Below, in pieces: positions 1 through 7,246 of a stretch of 10,443 bases of DNA. Source of the stretch: Eubacteriales bacterium (lineage in GTDB: Bacteria; Bacillota; Clostridia; Christensenellales; CAG-138); assembly GCA_030695285.1 (NCBI GenBank), contig JAUYTF010000452.1, positions 1 through 10,443 of the forward strand. Reading direction: 5' to 3'. The number at the start of each line of letters is the position of its first letter. Within the stretch, counting starts at the first letter, position 1. The position numbers and the translations under genes are program-made. The notes under the pieces are model-generated. The model searched no databases. It was not told the origin of the DNA and saw only the letters and a program-made list of their open reading frames with translations.

Positions 1-2
1 TG

Positions 3-1313
3 CTCAACAAGAAAGCCGAGAGCAAAGGAGCCCTCTACGCCCCGCCAACGCTCGACGGCGCGCTCAAGATCGATCCCGCGCTGAATATGGCAATCATCTC
101 CGTGCCGGGCAGGCACGCGGCGGACGTCGCCCAGAGCTGCCTCGACAACGGCATCAACGTCATGCTGTTTTCTGACAACGTGAGCATAGAAGAGGAAAAA
201 GCGCTCAAAACCTATGCATATGAACACGAACTGCTGATGATGGGGCCGGACTGCGGAACGGCGATCATCAACCATGTGCCGCTCGCGTTTGCAAACGTAG
301 TCAAGAGCGGAGATATCGGCATCGTCGCCGCGAGTGGCACCGGCACACAGGAGGTTTCGAGCATCATCGACCAGCTCGGCGGCGGTGTGAGCCAGGTGAT
401 CGGCACCGGCGGACGGGATTTAAAAAAGGACATCGGTGGGCTGATGATGAAGCTCGGCCTCGATGCACTCAAGAACGACCCAAGAACGAAGGTTATCACG
501 CTCATCAGCAAGCCCCCGGCAAAAGAGATCGCAACTGAGATGCTCGCGCTCGCCGCAAAGACGGGCAAGCCCGTGGTTGTGTGCTTCATCGGCGGAGACC
601 GCAAGGAGATCGAATCGTTCGGCTTGACCGCCGCCGTCTCTCTCGAAGACGCGGCGCACAAAGCCGTTGCGCTCAGCCGCGGAGAGCCTGTTTCGGATTA
701 TACCGGATTTGCCATGGGCGAAGAGAAGGCCGAGGCGATGGCAAAAGAAATCGCAGCCAAGTTTGTCAAAGGGCAACAGTACGTGCGCGGGTTCTACACC
801 GGCGGCACGCTCTGCGACGAAGCCATGAAGCTCATGATTTCAAAGCTTGGGCACATCTACAGCAATATCCCGCTCAACGCGGAGGACGCGCTGGAAGACC
901 CCAAGGGCGGAAAGAGCCGCGAACACACGTTTCTCGACTTTGGAGACGATGCGTTCACCGTCGGCAGGCCGCACCCCATGATCGACCCCAGTCTGCGCGC
1001 CGAGCGCGCGATTGCGGATGGAAAAGACCCGCAGTGCGCGGTGATCATGGCGGACTGCGTGATTGGCTACGGCTCACACCCCAACCCCGCAGAAGACCTT
1101 GCCGCCGCGATCCAAACCGCAAAGGCCGAAGCGGCGCGCGCGGGCAGACATCTTTGCTGCGTGTGCGCGGTCTGTGGCACGGAGGGCGACCCCCAGAGCC
1201 TGAGCCGCACCCAGCAGCAGCTTGCGGATGCGGGCGCGGTCGTGCTGCCCAGCAACGCACAGGCGACGCGCTTTGTCTCGCGCATTCTCGCCAACCTGCG
1301 TCAGGAGGGATAA
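3..1313 (+). CDS. fdrA: FdrA-like protein, carbamoyltransferase system subunit (5' end outside window)
   Basis: The reading frame is open from the left edge, so the ATG at 87 is internal; 436 residues are visible and the family is usually about 510-555 residues. FdrA proteins resemble the alpha subunit of succinyl-CoA ligase. Seen here in order (visible-residue numbers): GPDCGTAI at 81-88, the nucleotide-loop-like ASGTGTQEV at 110-118, GTGGRDL at 134-140, and a C-terminal ligase-like module with VIMADCVIGYGSHPNP. In E. coli, FdrA (AllF) acts with YlbE (AllG, DUF1116) and YlbF (AllH, DUF2877) as an oxamate carbamoyltransferase that exchanges a carbamoyl group with phosphate. The next gene begins one base after this stop and is a DUF1116 protein, so the pair is preserved. 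The third subunit and a carbamate kinase are not in view and may lie upstream. Family assignment is firm; the substrate is unknown. Confidence 0.9.
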   Translation, partial: LNKKAESKGALYAPPTLDGALKIDPALNMAIISVPGRHAADVAQSCLDNGINVMLFSDNVSIEEEKALKTYAYEHELLMMGPDCGTAIINHVPLAFANVVKSGDIGIVAASGTGTQEVSSIIDQLGGGVSQVIGTGGRDLKKDIGGLMMKLGLDALKNDPRTKVITLISKPPAKEIATEMLALAAKTGKPVVVCFIGGDRKEIESFGLTAAVSLEDAAHKAVALSRGEPVSDYTGFAMGEEKAEAMAKEIAAKFVKGQQYVRGFYTGGTLCDEAMKLMISKLGHIYSNIPLNAEDALEDPKGGKSREHTFLDFGDDAFTVGRPHPMIDPSLRAERAIADGKDPQCAVIMADCVIGYGSHPNPAEDLAAAIQTAKAEAARAGRHLCCVCAVCGTEGDPQSLSRTQQQLADAGAVVLPSNAQATRFVSRILANLRQEG

Positions 1314-1314
1314 C

Positions 1315-2742
1315 ATGTCGAAACTCAACGAATTATTCGAGCAGAAACTGCACGTGGTCAACTTCGGCATCGAAGCGTTTTATGACGATCTGGCGAGCCA
1401 GAAGATTGACGCACTGCATGTAGACTGGAAGCCCGTCGCAGGCGGGGATAAAACGGCTGCCGCAAACCTCAGAAAGCTGAAAAAGCCCGAACTCGCGGCA
1501 AAGATTGACGCGGCGAACAAAGAAGCGCTCGAGCGCATCCTCGCCGCGCAGCCGACGATCATGGGCCTCGGCATTGCGGGGGAAGTCATCCCCGGCATGA
1601 CAAAAAAGACGATTCTGCACGCAGGGCCTCCGGTCACCTGGGCGCGGATGTGCGGCCCTGTGCGTGGCGCGGTCATGGGCGGGCTGATCTACGAAGGCCT
1701 CGCGCAGGATATTGCGGAGGCGGAAGCGCTCGCCGCAAGCGGCGAGATCACGTTTGGCCCGTGCCACATGCACGATGCGGTCGGCCCCATGGCGGGGGTG
1801 GTCACATACAGCATGCCGGTCTGGATTCTGGAGAATAAAACCTTCGGCAACCGCGCGTATTGTACGATCAACGAAGGCCTCGGAAAAGTGTTGCGCTTTG
1901 GCGCGTTTGACGACGAGGTGCTCACACGCCTTCGCTGGATGGAGCGGGAGCTCTATCCCGTGCTGAAGGAAGCGCTGGCGATCAAGGGCGAGATTGACGT
2001 CAAGGTGCTGGTTTCCAAGCTCTTGCAGATGGGTGACGAGGGGCATAACCGCAACGAAGCGGGAACTTCGCTGCTCATTCGCGAGCTGGTGCCTGCGATC
2101 ATGAACTGCGACCATCCGCTGGCGAAAAAGGTTGCGGCGTTCAACTTCATCAACGCCAACAACCACACGTTCCTGAATATCTCCATGCCAGCGATGAAAT
2201 GTACACTCGATCCGATTTTCGATATTCCGTATTGCACGGTGGTCGCCACTATGAGTAGAAACGGCACAGATTTCGGCATCCGCATCGCGGGTCTTGGCAA
2301 AAGCAAATGGCTTGCGGCGGAGGCGGAGTTGGTCAAGGGGTTGTATTTCCCCGGCTTTAGCGAGGCGGACGCCGCGCGCGATCTGGGAGATAGCTGCATC
2401 ACAGAGACGGCCGGTATCGGCGGATTCTGCATGGCGGCAGCGCCCGCGATCGTGCAGTTTGTCGGAGGTCAGGTCAGCGACGCGGTCAACTATACGACGC
2501 GGATGTATGAAATCACCGTGGGCGAGGGGAGATCGTATAAGATCCCCGCGCTGGATTTTCGCGGCGGGCCGACGGGCATCGACATACGCAAAGTCATTGA
2601 AACCGGCATCCGCCCCGTGATCAACACAGGCATCGCGCACAAAAACCCCGGCGTGGGGCAGGTCGGCGCGGGTATCGTCTATCCGCCGGACGATTGTTTC
2701 CTGCAGGCGCTTGCGGCGTGTGCAGAGGCATGGGCAGAATGA
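1315..2742 (+). CDS. DUF1116 family protein (YlbE/YahG/AllG-like), carbamoyltransferase partner of FdrA
   Basis: This is a complete 475-residue protein, close to E. coli YahG in length. The ATG at 1315 is chosen because AGGAGG at 1303-1308 sits six bases upstream and the fdrA stop ends at 1313; the in-frame ATG at 1222 lies inside fdrA and has no such site. Conserved-looking stretches are MGLGIAGEVIPGMTKKTILHAGPP, a Gly/Ala-rich segment with GPCHMHDAVGPMAGV, NRNEAGTSLL, FNFINANNHTFLNISMPAMK, ATMSRNGTDFGIR and, near the C-terminus, KNPGVGQVGAGIVYPP. There are no membrane segments, so it is cytosolic. With FdrA it probably forms the carbamoyl-transferring complex; one-base spacing implies translational coupling. 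DUF1116 members also occur in uncharacterised nitrogen-heterocycle loci, so the acceptor or donor need not be oxamate. Confidence 0.9.
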   Translation: MSKLNELFEQKLHVVNFGIEAFYDDLASQKIDALHVDWKPVAGGDKTAAANLRKLKKPELAAKIDAANKEALERILAAQPTIMGLGIAGEVIPGMTKKTILHAGPPVTWARMCGPVRGAVMGGLIYEGLAQDIAEAEALAASGEITFGPCHMHDAVGPMAGVVTYSMPVWILENKTFGNRAYCTINEGLGKVLRFGAFDDEVLTRLRWMERELYPVLKEALAIKGEIDVKVLVSKLLQMGDEGHNRNEAGTSLLIRELVPAIMNCDHPLAKKVAAFNFINANNHTFLNISMPAMKCTLDPIFDIPYCTVVATMSRNGTDFGIRIAGLGKSKWLAAEAELVKGLYFPGFSEADAARDLGDSCITETAGIGGFCMAAAPAIVQFVGGQVSDAVNYTTRMYEITVGEGRSYKIPALDFRGGPTGIDIRKVIETGIRPVINTGIAHKNPGVGQVGAGIVYPPDDCFLQALAACAEAWAE

Positions 2743-2754
2743 CATCAGAAACTC

Positions 2755-2769
2755 GCCCTGAATAAGGGC
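2755..2769 (+). other. small hairpin between DUF1116 and cyclase genes
   Basis: GCCCT / AGGGC form a perfect 5-bp stem with a GAATA loop, 12 nt after the DUF1116 stop. No T-run follows, so it is not a convincing terminator. It may protect or process the upstream message inside the operon, or be chance. Confidence 0.25.
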
Positions 2770-2813
2770 ATCCAATATACGACAGTATCAATAAATATTA
2801 GGAGGCTACCAAT

Positions 2814-3614
2814 ATGAGCAAATGGTCTGACATCAAGATGTATGACCTCACGATTCCGATTGGCATCAACACACCCGCCTGGCCGACGTATGAGCCGCTG
2901 ACGATGAAATTCTTCAAGCGCCTCACGCCCAACGGCGCAAACGGACAGCTGCTGACGCACAGTAACCACGTCGGCACGCACCTCGACGGCCCGCTGCACT
3001 TTGACACCGCAGGCCGCGACATCGCCTCGCTGGAACTCACGCGCCTCTGCCGCCCCGGCGTGGTGGTCGATCTGAGCGATCAGGCGGAGGACTGGGGCAT
3101 CTATACGCCCGAGGACATTGAAAAGCGCGTGACCGTCAAAGAGGGCGACGTGCTGATCATCAACACCGGCTACCACGTCTACGGCTGGGATAGCCCGACC
3201 GCAGACGAGCGCCGCTATATGCTGCGCCATCCGGGACCGTCGCTTGATTTCATCCAGTGGGTGCGCGATAAGAAGCTCAGCTGGATCGGCGTGGACTGCG
3301 GCAGCGCGGATCACCCGATGAACACGAAGATCCGCGAGTGGGAACCCATGGAGGCCAAGAAGTGCGACGCCGTTTTCCAGAAAAAGTACGGCAAGACGCT
3401 CGATGAAGTGTATCCGTGGCCGGATCACTATCAGGCCATGCATATTGAGCTCTTCTGCAAGCCTTATGAGGCGATCCATGCGGAATGCCTCGGCGGTGAG
3501 ATCGAAAAGCTCTCCAACAAGCGCTGCGTCATCGGCATCTTCCCGTGGAAGCTCAAGGACGGCGAGAGCTGCATTTCCCGCGTCGTTGCATTTGACGGCT
3601 TTGAGGGTGTATAA
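2814..3614 (+). CDS. cyclase family metal-dependent hydrolase (kynurenine formamidase / isatin hydrolase superfamily)
   Basis: This is a 266-residue protein. The start is fixed by TTAGGAGG at 2798-2805, eight bases before the ATG. The superfamily metal-binding motif HxGTHxDxPxH is intact as H52-V-G-T-H56-L-D58-G-P-L-H62. The family C-terminus is also present: DCGSADHP in the centre, then E/H-rich HIELFCKPYEAIHAECLGG and a final IGIFPWKL region. Members hydrolyse amide bonds, often in lactam or formamide substrates, with Mn or Zn; no signal peptide is seen, so it is cytosolic. Lying 71 nt behind the FdrA-DUF1116 pair on the same strand, it probably generates or processes the carbamoyl-bearing substrate, for example by opening a cyclic ureide. 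That role is inference; isatin, formylkynurenine or another amide cannot be excluded. Confidence 0.88.
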   Translation: MSKWSDIKMYDLTIPIGINTPAWPTYEPLTMKFFKRLTPNGANGQLLTHSNHVGTHLDGPLHFDTAGRDIASLELTRLCRPGVVVDLSDQAEDWGIYTPEDIEKRVTVKEGDVLIINTGYHVYGWDSPTADERRYMLRHPGPSLDFIQWVRDKKLSWIGVDCGSADHPMNTKIREWEPMEAKKCDAVFQKKYGKTLDEVYPWPDHYQAMHIELFCKPYEAIHAECLGGEIEKLSNKRCVIGIFPWKLKDGESCISRVVAFDGFEGV

Positions 3615-3630
3615 TTTGCTATGAAACATT

Positions 3631-3664
3631 GCGCGGCCGGAGCGGACACCCTCTCCGGCTGCGC
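3631..3664 (+). terminator. strong hairpin after the cyclase gene, no T-run
   Basis: The arms 3631-3642 and 3653-3664 pair over 12 bp with one G-U wobble on the + strand RNA, closing a 10-nt loop. It begins 16 nt after the cyclase stop. The bases that follow (TTGAAGAAC) are not a U-tract, so it may be a weak terminator, an attenuator or an mRNA-stabilising 3' structure separating the catabolic genes from the downstream membrane protein. Confidence 0.45.
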
Positions 3665-3723
3665 TTGAAGAACAAAGAGCAGCGGGCGAGCGGCCTGAAT
3701 TTCATCGAATGTGAGGCGAATGC

Positions 3724-4269
3724 ATGGAACAATATCTCGCGATGCTGGTTGTCGTCGTGGTAGCGGCGGCGTTCTATGGTGTATCTTATCTCAAAAAGAA
3801 AAAGATGTATCCCGCCTGTGATCGGTTTGCAGAGGCGTATTGCGAGCTGACGAACCGATTGCTCGACGACCACGGCACAAAAGCGTGCTTGTTAACGGAA
3901 GCGATCGACGGCGGACTCTTCCGCGTTTATCCGATTGATGAGCAGCCAAAGACAATTCGCGCCGCGCTGCAAAAGACGATTGACGATGGCATGATGATCA
4001 CCCTGCGGGAGCTATTCCTTCTGCGGGACGACATTCAGGCGCAGGCCAGCAACGGAAGCTTTGCCAAAGACAAATACAGCGCCATCACCAATCAGGTGTT
4101 CGAATCCCTCAGCGCCTACCTTGTCATTGTGCAGAGTCCTTCTCAACTCATTTCTAAAAAAAATCTGGATCAGTTTCATTACGTTCTTCAGCAACAATCG
4201 CATATCCGAAACATCACACTAGCGGCTATCGTTTCCCGCCCTTGTGCGGCACGTATTGCTCTCTCCTGA
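3724..4269 (+). CDS. membrane-anchored protein of unknown function
   Basis: I do not recognise the family. The product is 181 residues. GAGG at 3713-3716, seven bases before the ATG, supports the start. Residues about 5-24 are a single hydrophobic segment (LAMLVVVVVAAAFYGVSYL) followed at once by KKKKM, which by the positive-inside rule places the rest in the cytoplasm. The soluble part looks mainly helical, with a FAEAYCELTNRLLDD segment and DDGMMITLRELFLLRDDI. The DNA turns AT-rich near the end and carries an A8 run at about 4156-4163, so the last 35 residues could come from a frameshift, but there is no direct proof. It sits between the cyclase and uraA genes, separated from both by noncoding DNA, and need not belong to the pathway. 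Confidence 0.65.
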   Translation: MEQYLAMLVVVVVAAAFYGVSYLKKKKMYPACDRFAEAYCELTNRLLDDHGTKACLLTEAIDGGLFRVYPIDEQPKTIRAALQKTIDDGMMITLRELFLLRDDIQAQASNGSFAKDKYSAITNQVFESLSAYLVIVQSPSQLISKKNLDQFHYVLQQQSHIRNITLAAIVSRPCAARIALS

Positions 4270-4541
4270 GTGGCTCAAAGCCGTCCGCGCAAACAATCAC
4301 AAAGCGTCTCACAATTATAAATAGCTTGTACACAGCATTCATTTACGGTAAGATAACCAAAAGAAAACAGCTGTTGTGTTGTCTAGCGCGCCAAATCAGC
4401 GAATGAACTACGATTTCATCAGCAATTCACGACGGATTCACGTTTTCTCGGCAAAACAGACTGCCGCGTGCGATGACGGTAGAAATACAGCGATGTACTC
4501 TTAAAAAAAACTTGCTTATTTTCTCGATTTGGGCAAGAATA

Positions 4542-4578
4542 ATGATACAAACCATTGCATATCGACAAGCTGTATCAT
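4542..4578. promoter_or_regulatory. 8-bp inverted repeat ATGATACA-N21-TGTATCAT
   Basis: Two perfect 8-bp arms (4542-4549 and 4571-4578) are separated by 21 nt, putting their centres 29 bp apart, near three helical turns. This could be a split operator for a dimeric regulator or an RNA stem. Neither half-site recurs in the rest of the window as far as I can see. Confidence 0.35.
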
Positions 4579-4615
4579 GATTGCCAACCGATGAATACGC
4601 ACCATTCCAAAGGCG

Positions 4616-4643
4616 TTTATCCAGAGCATGTGCTCTTGATAAA
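4616..4643. promoter_or_regulatory. 28-bp near-perfect palindrome upstream of uraA
   Basis: TTTATC-C-AGAGC, loop ATGT, then GCTCT-T-GATAAA: 11 base pairs with a single C/T internal mismatch and a 4-nt loop. It ends 48 nt before the uraA start codon. As DNA it could be an operator; as RNA it would be a stable hairpin just ahead of the ribosome binding site. Confidence 0.45.
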
Positions 4644-4658
4644 AATGAGAAATGGAGA

Positions 4659-4681
4659 CCTAATTATCCAAAAACATTAGG
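4659..4681 (+). promoter_or_regulatory. short hairpin covering the start of the uraA ribosome binding site
   Basis: CCTAAT at 4659-4664 pairs perfectly with ATTAGG at 4676-4681 across an 11-nt loop. The 3' arm includes the first bases of the AGGAGGT site (4679-4685), so the stem would partly hide it. A second copy of TTATCCA lies in this loop (4664-4670) and repeats the left arm of the palindrome just upstream (4617-4623), giving GATAA at 4638-4642 two possible partners. Confidence 0.35.
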
Positions 4682-4691
4682 AGGTAATTCA

Positions 4692-5993
4692 ATGGAAAAG
4701 AAAGTCGAAGGCATTTACGATGGCTTTAAGGAGCTTGGAAGCGGCAAAATGGTCGTTCTTGGCTTACAGCACGTATTTGCAATGTTTGGAGCTACGGTTC
4801 TTGTTCCGATCATCTGCGGGATGTCCATCTCTGTCACCTTGTTCTGCGCTGGTATTGCTACGATCTGGTTTTACTTTATCACGAAGAGAAAAATCCCTGT
4901 ATTCCTTGGCTCATCCTTCGCGTTTATCGGTGCGATCCTGGGTGCTGCAAGCACACTGGGAATGCCGTATGCAACCGGTGGTATCGTTGCAGCGGGCTTT
5001 ACGTATGTGGTCTTTGCATTGCTCTTCCTGGTATTCGGAGCAAAGCGCATCATGAAGCTGTTCCCGCCCGTTGTAACCGGTCCGATCATTATGTTGATTG
5101 GTCTCGGACTTGCCTACTTTGCGTTTAACCAGGCGGCAAACAACTGGTGGCTCGCAATCCTGACCGTTGTCATCGTGCTCGTAGTGAACATGTGGGGCAA
5201 GGGCATGGTCAAAATCCTGCCGGTGCTCATCGGTATTTTCGGAGCATACATTGTGGCTTGCATCGTTACGGCGTTTGGCCCGAAATGGGTTGATTTCTCC
5301 GGCCTTGCAATCACAAGCCTCAAAGACGTAGTTGCCGTTCCACCGTTTTTCCTTCCGAAGTTCGATTTCGGAACGATGCTTACCTTCGTAGTCGTCGCAG
5401 TTGCGGCGCTGGTTGAGCACATCGGCGATGTCTGCGCCATCGGCGCGACCTGCGGCAAAAACTTCATCGCCGACCCCGGCCTGACCCGTACGTTGCTTGG
5501 CGACGGTATCGGAACCTCTGTGGCCGGCTTACTGGGCGGCCCCGCGAACACGACCTATTCGGAAAACACCGGCGTCGTTGCGTTGACGAGAGTCTATGAC
5601 CCGAAAGTCATGTTCATCGCGGCATGCTTTGCGATCATTCTTTCCTTCGTCAGCATCTTTGAAGCCTTTGTGAACACCATTCCTGCGGCGATCATCGGCG
5701 GCATTTCGATCGTTCTCTATGGCATGATCACCGCTACCGGTATTCGTACAGTGGTGGAAAGCAAGGTCGACTTCAAGAATATGCGCAATGTTCTGGTTGC
5801 GGCCCTCATTCTCGTAACTGGATTGGGAATCCAAACCAGCTCTGCGATGGGTTCTAACTCCGCGCAGTTGGCTTGGGGTGTTGTCAAGATCGGCACGCTG
5901 AGCTTCTCGGGGTTAGCGACAGCGGCGATCGTCGGTATCGTTATCAATGCCATCCTGCCGGGCAAGGATTACGTCTTCAACGAGGAAGCATAA
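4692..5993 (+). CDS. uraA: uracil permease, NCS2 (nucleobase:cation symporter 2) family
   Basis: The protein has 433 residues and is a polytopic inner-membrane carrier, expected to have the 7+7 inverted-repeat fold with about 14 helices. The ATG at 4692 is chosen because AGGAGGT at 4679-4685 lies six bases upstream and the protein then begins like other UraA/PyrP proteins (MEKKVEGIYDGF). Key motifs are EHIGD at 242-246 and the NCS2 signature GGPANTTYSENTGVVALTR, whose Glu is residue 291. E242 and E291 fall at the places of the uracil-binding glutamates E241 and E290 of E. coli UraA. Asp246 stands where E. coli has His245. The gene has its own leader and terminator. Its position behind the FdrA-DUF1116-cyclase genes suggests it may import their substrate, although simple uracil salvage is equally possible. 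Confidence 0.93.
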   Translation: MEKKVEGIYDGFKELGSGKMVVLGLQHVFAMFGATVLVPIICGMSISVTLFCAGIATIWFYFITKRKIPVFLGSSFAFIGAILGAASTLGMPYATGGIVAAGFTYVVFALLFLVFGAKRIMKLFPPVVTGPIIMLIGLGLAYFAFNQAANNWWLAILTVVIVLVVNMWGKGMVKILPVLIGIFGAYIVACIVTAFGPKWVDFSGLAITSLKDVVAVPPFFLPKFDFGTMLTFVVVAVAALVEHIGDVCAIGATCGKNFIADPGLTRTLLGDGIGTSVAGLLGGPANTTYSENTGVVALTRVYDPKVMFIAACFAIILSFVSIFEAFVNTIPAAIIGGISIVLYGMITATGIRTVVESKVDFKNMRNVLVAALILVTGLGIQTSSAMGSNSAQLAWGVVKIGTLSFSGLATAAIVGIVINAILPGKDYVFNEEA

Positions 5994-6039
5994 GCATTCT
6001 CTCGTTCGATTCCATCTCAACTCCATTTCTCGTGAGAGC

Positions 6040-6072
6040 GAGGACGGCGGATATCCGCCGTCCTCTTCTTTA
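6040..6072 (+). terminator. Rho-independent terminator of uraA
   Basis: 6040-6065 is a perfect 26-bp palindrome with two 13-base arms. It is followed by TTCTTTAT on the + strand, while the - strand side has no T-run, so it works in the uraA direction. It starts 46 nt after the uraA stop. Confidence 0.85.
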
Positions 6073-6173
6073 TCCGCCCGTTATAGTTCGTTTGCTTTTC
6101 GCGTGTTGTCTGCTTTGCCTTGCCTCTGCGCGCATGCGACTTGTTTTGGCACGAGGGAGCAATTAAAGCAGAT

Positions 6174-6431
6174 TTACGTTCCGGCGTTCTGCTGTTGCGC
6201 TTCCAGCTCCAGAATGCGCGCCTGCAATACCGCGATCTGCTCGGGATAGGTCAAAACGACCTCGCCCGCGCGTGTAAACACGCCGTCTGCATACACGTCT
6301 CCAATCGCCACAGGCCGGTTTGCCACGCACACGGCGTTTGAAAAATCGCCGCGGTTTGCGCTGCAGAGCCAGATGATATTGGTAACAACGCCTTCTGATC
6401 CGATCAGTGCGTAGTTCATTGGTTCATCCAT
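6174..6431 (-). CDS. small phage tail-accessory protein with C-terminal coiled coil
   Basis: This is an 85-residue protein. AAGGAG (complement of 6439-6444) lies seven bases upstream of the ATG at 6431, close to the stop of the preceding gene, which supports this start over the ATG four codons later. The N-terminal half, MNYALIGSEGVVTNIIWL, is a form seen in small proteins at the end of tail-fibre modules in Firmicute prophages. Residues about 63-81 (PEQIAVLQARILELEAQQQ) form a short Leu-rich coiled coil, probably a trimerisation or docking element. It is the last gene of the three-gene tail cassette. No enzymatic motif is visible. No clear terminator for the cassette is seen between its stop and 6072. 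Confidence 0.65.
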   Translation of the reverse strand: MDEPMNYALIGSEGVVTNIIWLCSANRGDFSNAVCVANRPVAIGDVYADGVFTRAGEVVLTYPEQIAVLQARILELEAQQQNAGT

Positions 6432-6445
6432 ATTTCTTCTCCTTC

Positions 6446-7246
6446 TTATGTTCGTTTGTTGCGAATAATGAGGATGCCGGAGCCGCCACCACCGCCTGCC
6501 CCAGTTACGCCGGATTTACCTCCGGCACCGCCTCCGCCACCGCCGGTGTTAGCGGACGCACTTGCGCCTGCTCCACCTTGGCGAATACCTCCGCTTGCGC
6601 CGCCGCCCGTGCCGCCCGTGCCCCCGTTATAGGTGCTCCCGCCGTATTGCCCTGCTCCGGCGCCACCGCCGCCAGCGTACAACGTCATGGAAACGTCACC
6701 AAACTCGTAGGTGTTCGTTCCCTGACCTGTGCCGCCAGCATAATCACTCGCCGTTCCGGCGCTGCCATTCGATCCGCCATGCCCTTGCGGCCCATATCCG
6801 CCGTTTCCGCCGCCGCCGCCGCTGCCGCCGTTGCCGCCGTATCGATAGTCAGAGCCATTTGATCCGCCCGGAATACTATAGTCGTTAGGTATAAACGATG
6901 TCCATCCTCCGGCAGTATTTGATACTCCGCCAGCCCCGACAGTAATGGTGTACGGTTGGTCTGCTACCAGCGTGACGCTAGACACTGTTGCGGTGCGTCC
7001 ACCCGCTCCGCCAGCACCGGAATATCCAGTGCCTGAATTGCTGTTCCGCCCGCCAGAGCCGCCGCCAAGCAGAAACGCATCGATTTGAACAGATTTCCTC
7101 GGCGTGAATACGCCGCTTGTGAGAAATTTCAGCCGCCAGTTTGAAACGGTATCCTGCAGCCACGTATATGTGCCGGTATAGGTAAAGTCCATCGGCCCGA
7201 ATCCTACTGCGCCTGCCGCTACGCAACCCAACATCAGCTGCCTCAT
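6446..7246 (-). CDS. glycine-rich phage tail protein
   Basis: The ATG at 7246 overlaps the TGA of the upstream gene as ATGA, the usual sign of coupled translation, giving 266 residues. A GTG start at 7273 would add nine residues but lies inside the upstream gene. A weak GGGGA lies about ten bases before the ATG. Residues about 19-58 form the typical lead-in (FTYTGTYTWLQD, then WRLKFLTSGVFTP and VQIDAFLLGGG). Residues 61 to about 255 are dominated by Gly, Ser, Ala and Asn with repeated GGxGG runs. The end GSGILIIRNKRT is the normal close of this glycine-rich domain. Such domains occur at the tips of tail fibres and may form polyglycine bundles used in receptor contact. The assignment rests on composition and the flanking signatures. 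Confidence 0.8.
   Translation of the reverse strand: MRQLMLGCVAAGAVGFGPMDFTYTGTYTWLQDTVSNWRLKFLTSGVFTPRKSVQIDAFLLGGGSGGRNSNSGTGYSGAGGAGGRTATVSSVTLVADQPYTITVGAGGVSNTAGGWTSFIPNDYSIPGGSNGSDYRYGGNGGSGGGGGNGGYGPQGHGGSNGSAGTASDYAGGTGQGTNTYEFGDVSMTLYAGGGGAGAGQYGGSTYNGGTGGTGGGASGGIRQGGAGASASANTGGGGGGAGGKSGVTGAGGGGGSGILIIRNKRT

Larger units (their letters stand above)
4270..4691 (+). promoter_or_regulatory. 422-nt noncoding leader upstream of uraA
   Basis: No convincing gene lies here on either strand, and the stretch is clearly richer in A+T than its neighbours. It holds three dyads close to uraA, listed separately. Promoter candidates are weak: TTGTAC at 4326-4331 with TAAGAT at 4349-4354 (17-bp spacer), or TTGCTT at 4512-4517 followed by an AAGAATAAT region. 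If the first is used, the uraA message has a leader of more than 300 nt, long enough for RNA-based control. I looked for and did not see a purine riboswitch core or the PyrR-binding consensus. Confidence 0.4.

Noticed and set aside
581-1423. 280-codon + strand frame inside fdrA
   Set aside because: Arg-rich shadow of fdrA in another frame, without family motifs; fdrA and the DUF1116 gene account for the region.
1333-2775. 480-codon open frame on the - strand
   Set aside because: It is antisense to the DUF1116 gene, has no ribosome binding site, and its Arg/His/Asp-rich composition is typical of the shadow of a GC-rich gene.
4270-4691. PyrR attenuator or purine riboswitch upstream of uraA
   Set aside because: The AUCCAGAG piece at 4619-4626 recalls the PyrR loop, but the GAGG part is missing and no antiterminator/terminator pair follows; no purine riboswitch core was found.
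4581-4691. Longer N-terminus for uraA from the ATG at 4581
   Set aside because: The added 37 residues are hydrophilic and unlike the family, and an ideal ribosome binding site serves the ATG at 4692.
6109-6172. TCTGCTTT / AAAGCAGA inverted repeat as terminator of the tail cassette
   Set aside because: The arms are 48 nt apart and no T-run follows, so it is probably chance.
6407-6862. Ala-rich + strand frame opposite the glycine-rich gene
   Set aside because: It is the complement of GGx codon repeats; low complexity explains the open frame.
6446-7246. GGx / CCGCC repeats as a CRISPR or satellite array
   Set aside because: They are irregular codon repeats encoding a glycine-rich protein, with no fixed repeat-spacer pattern.
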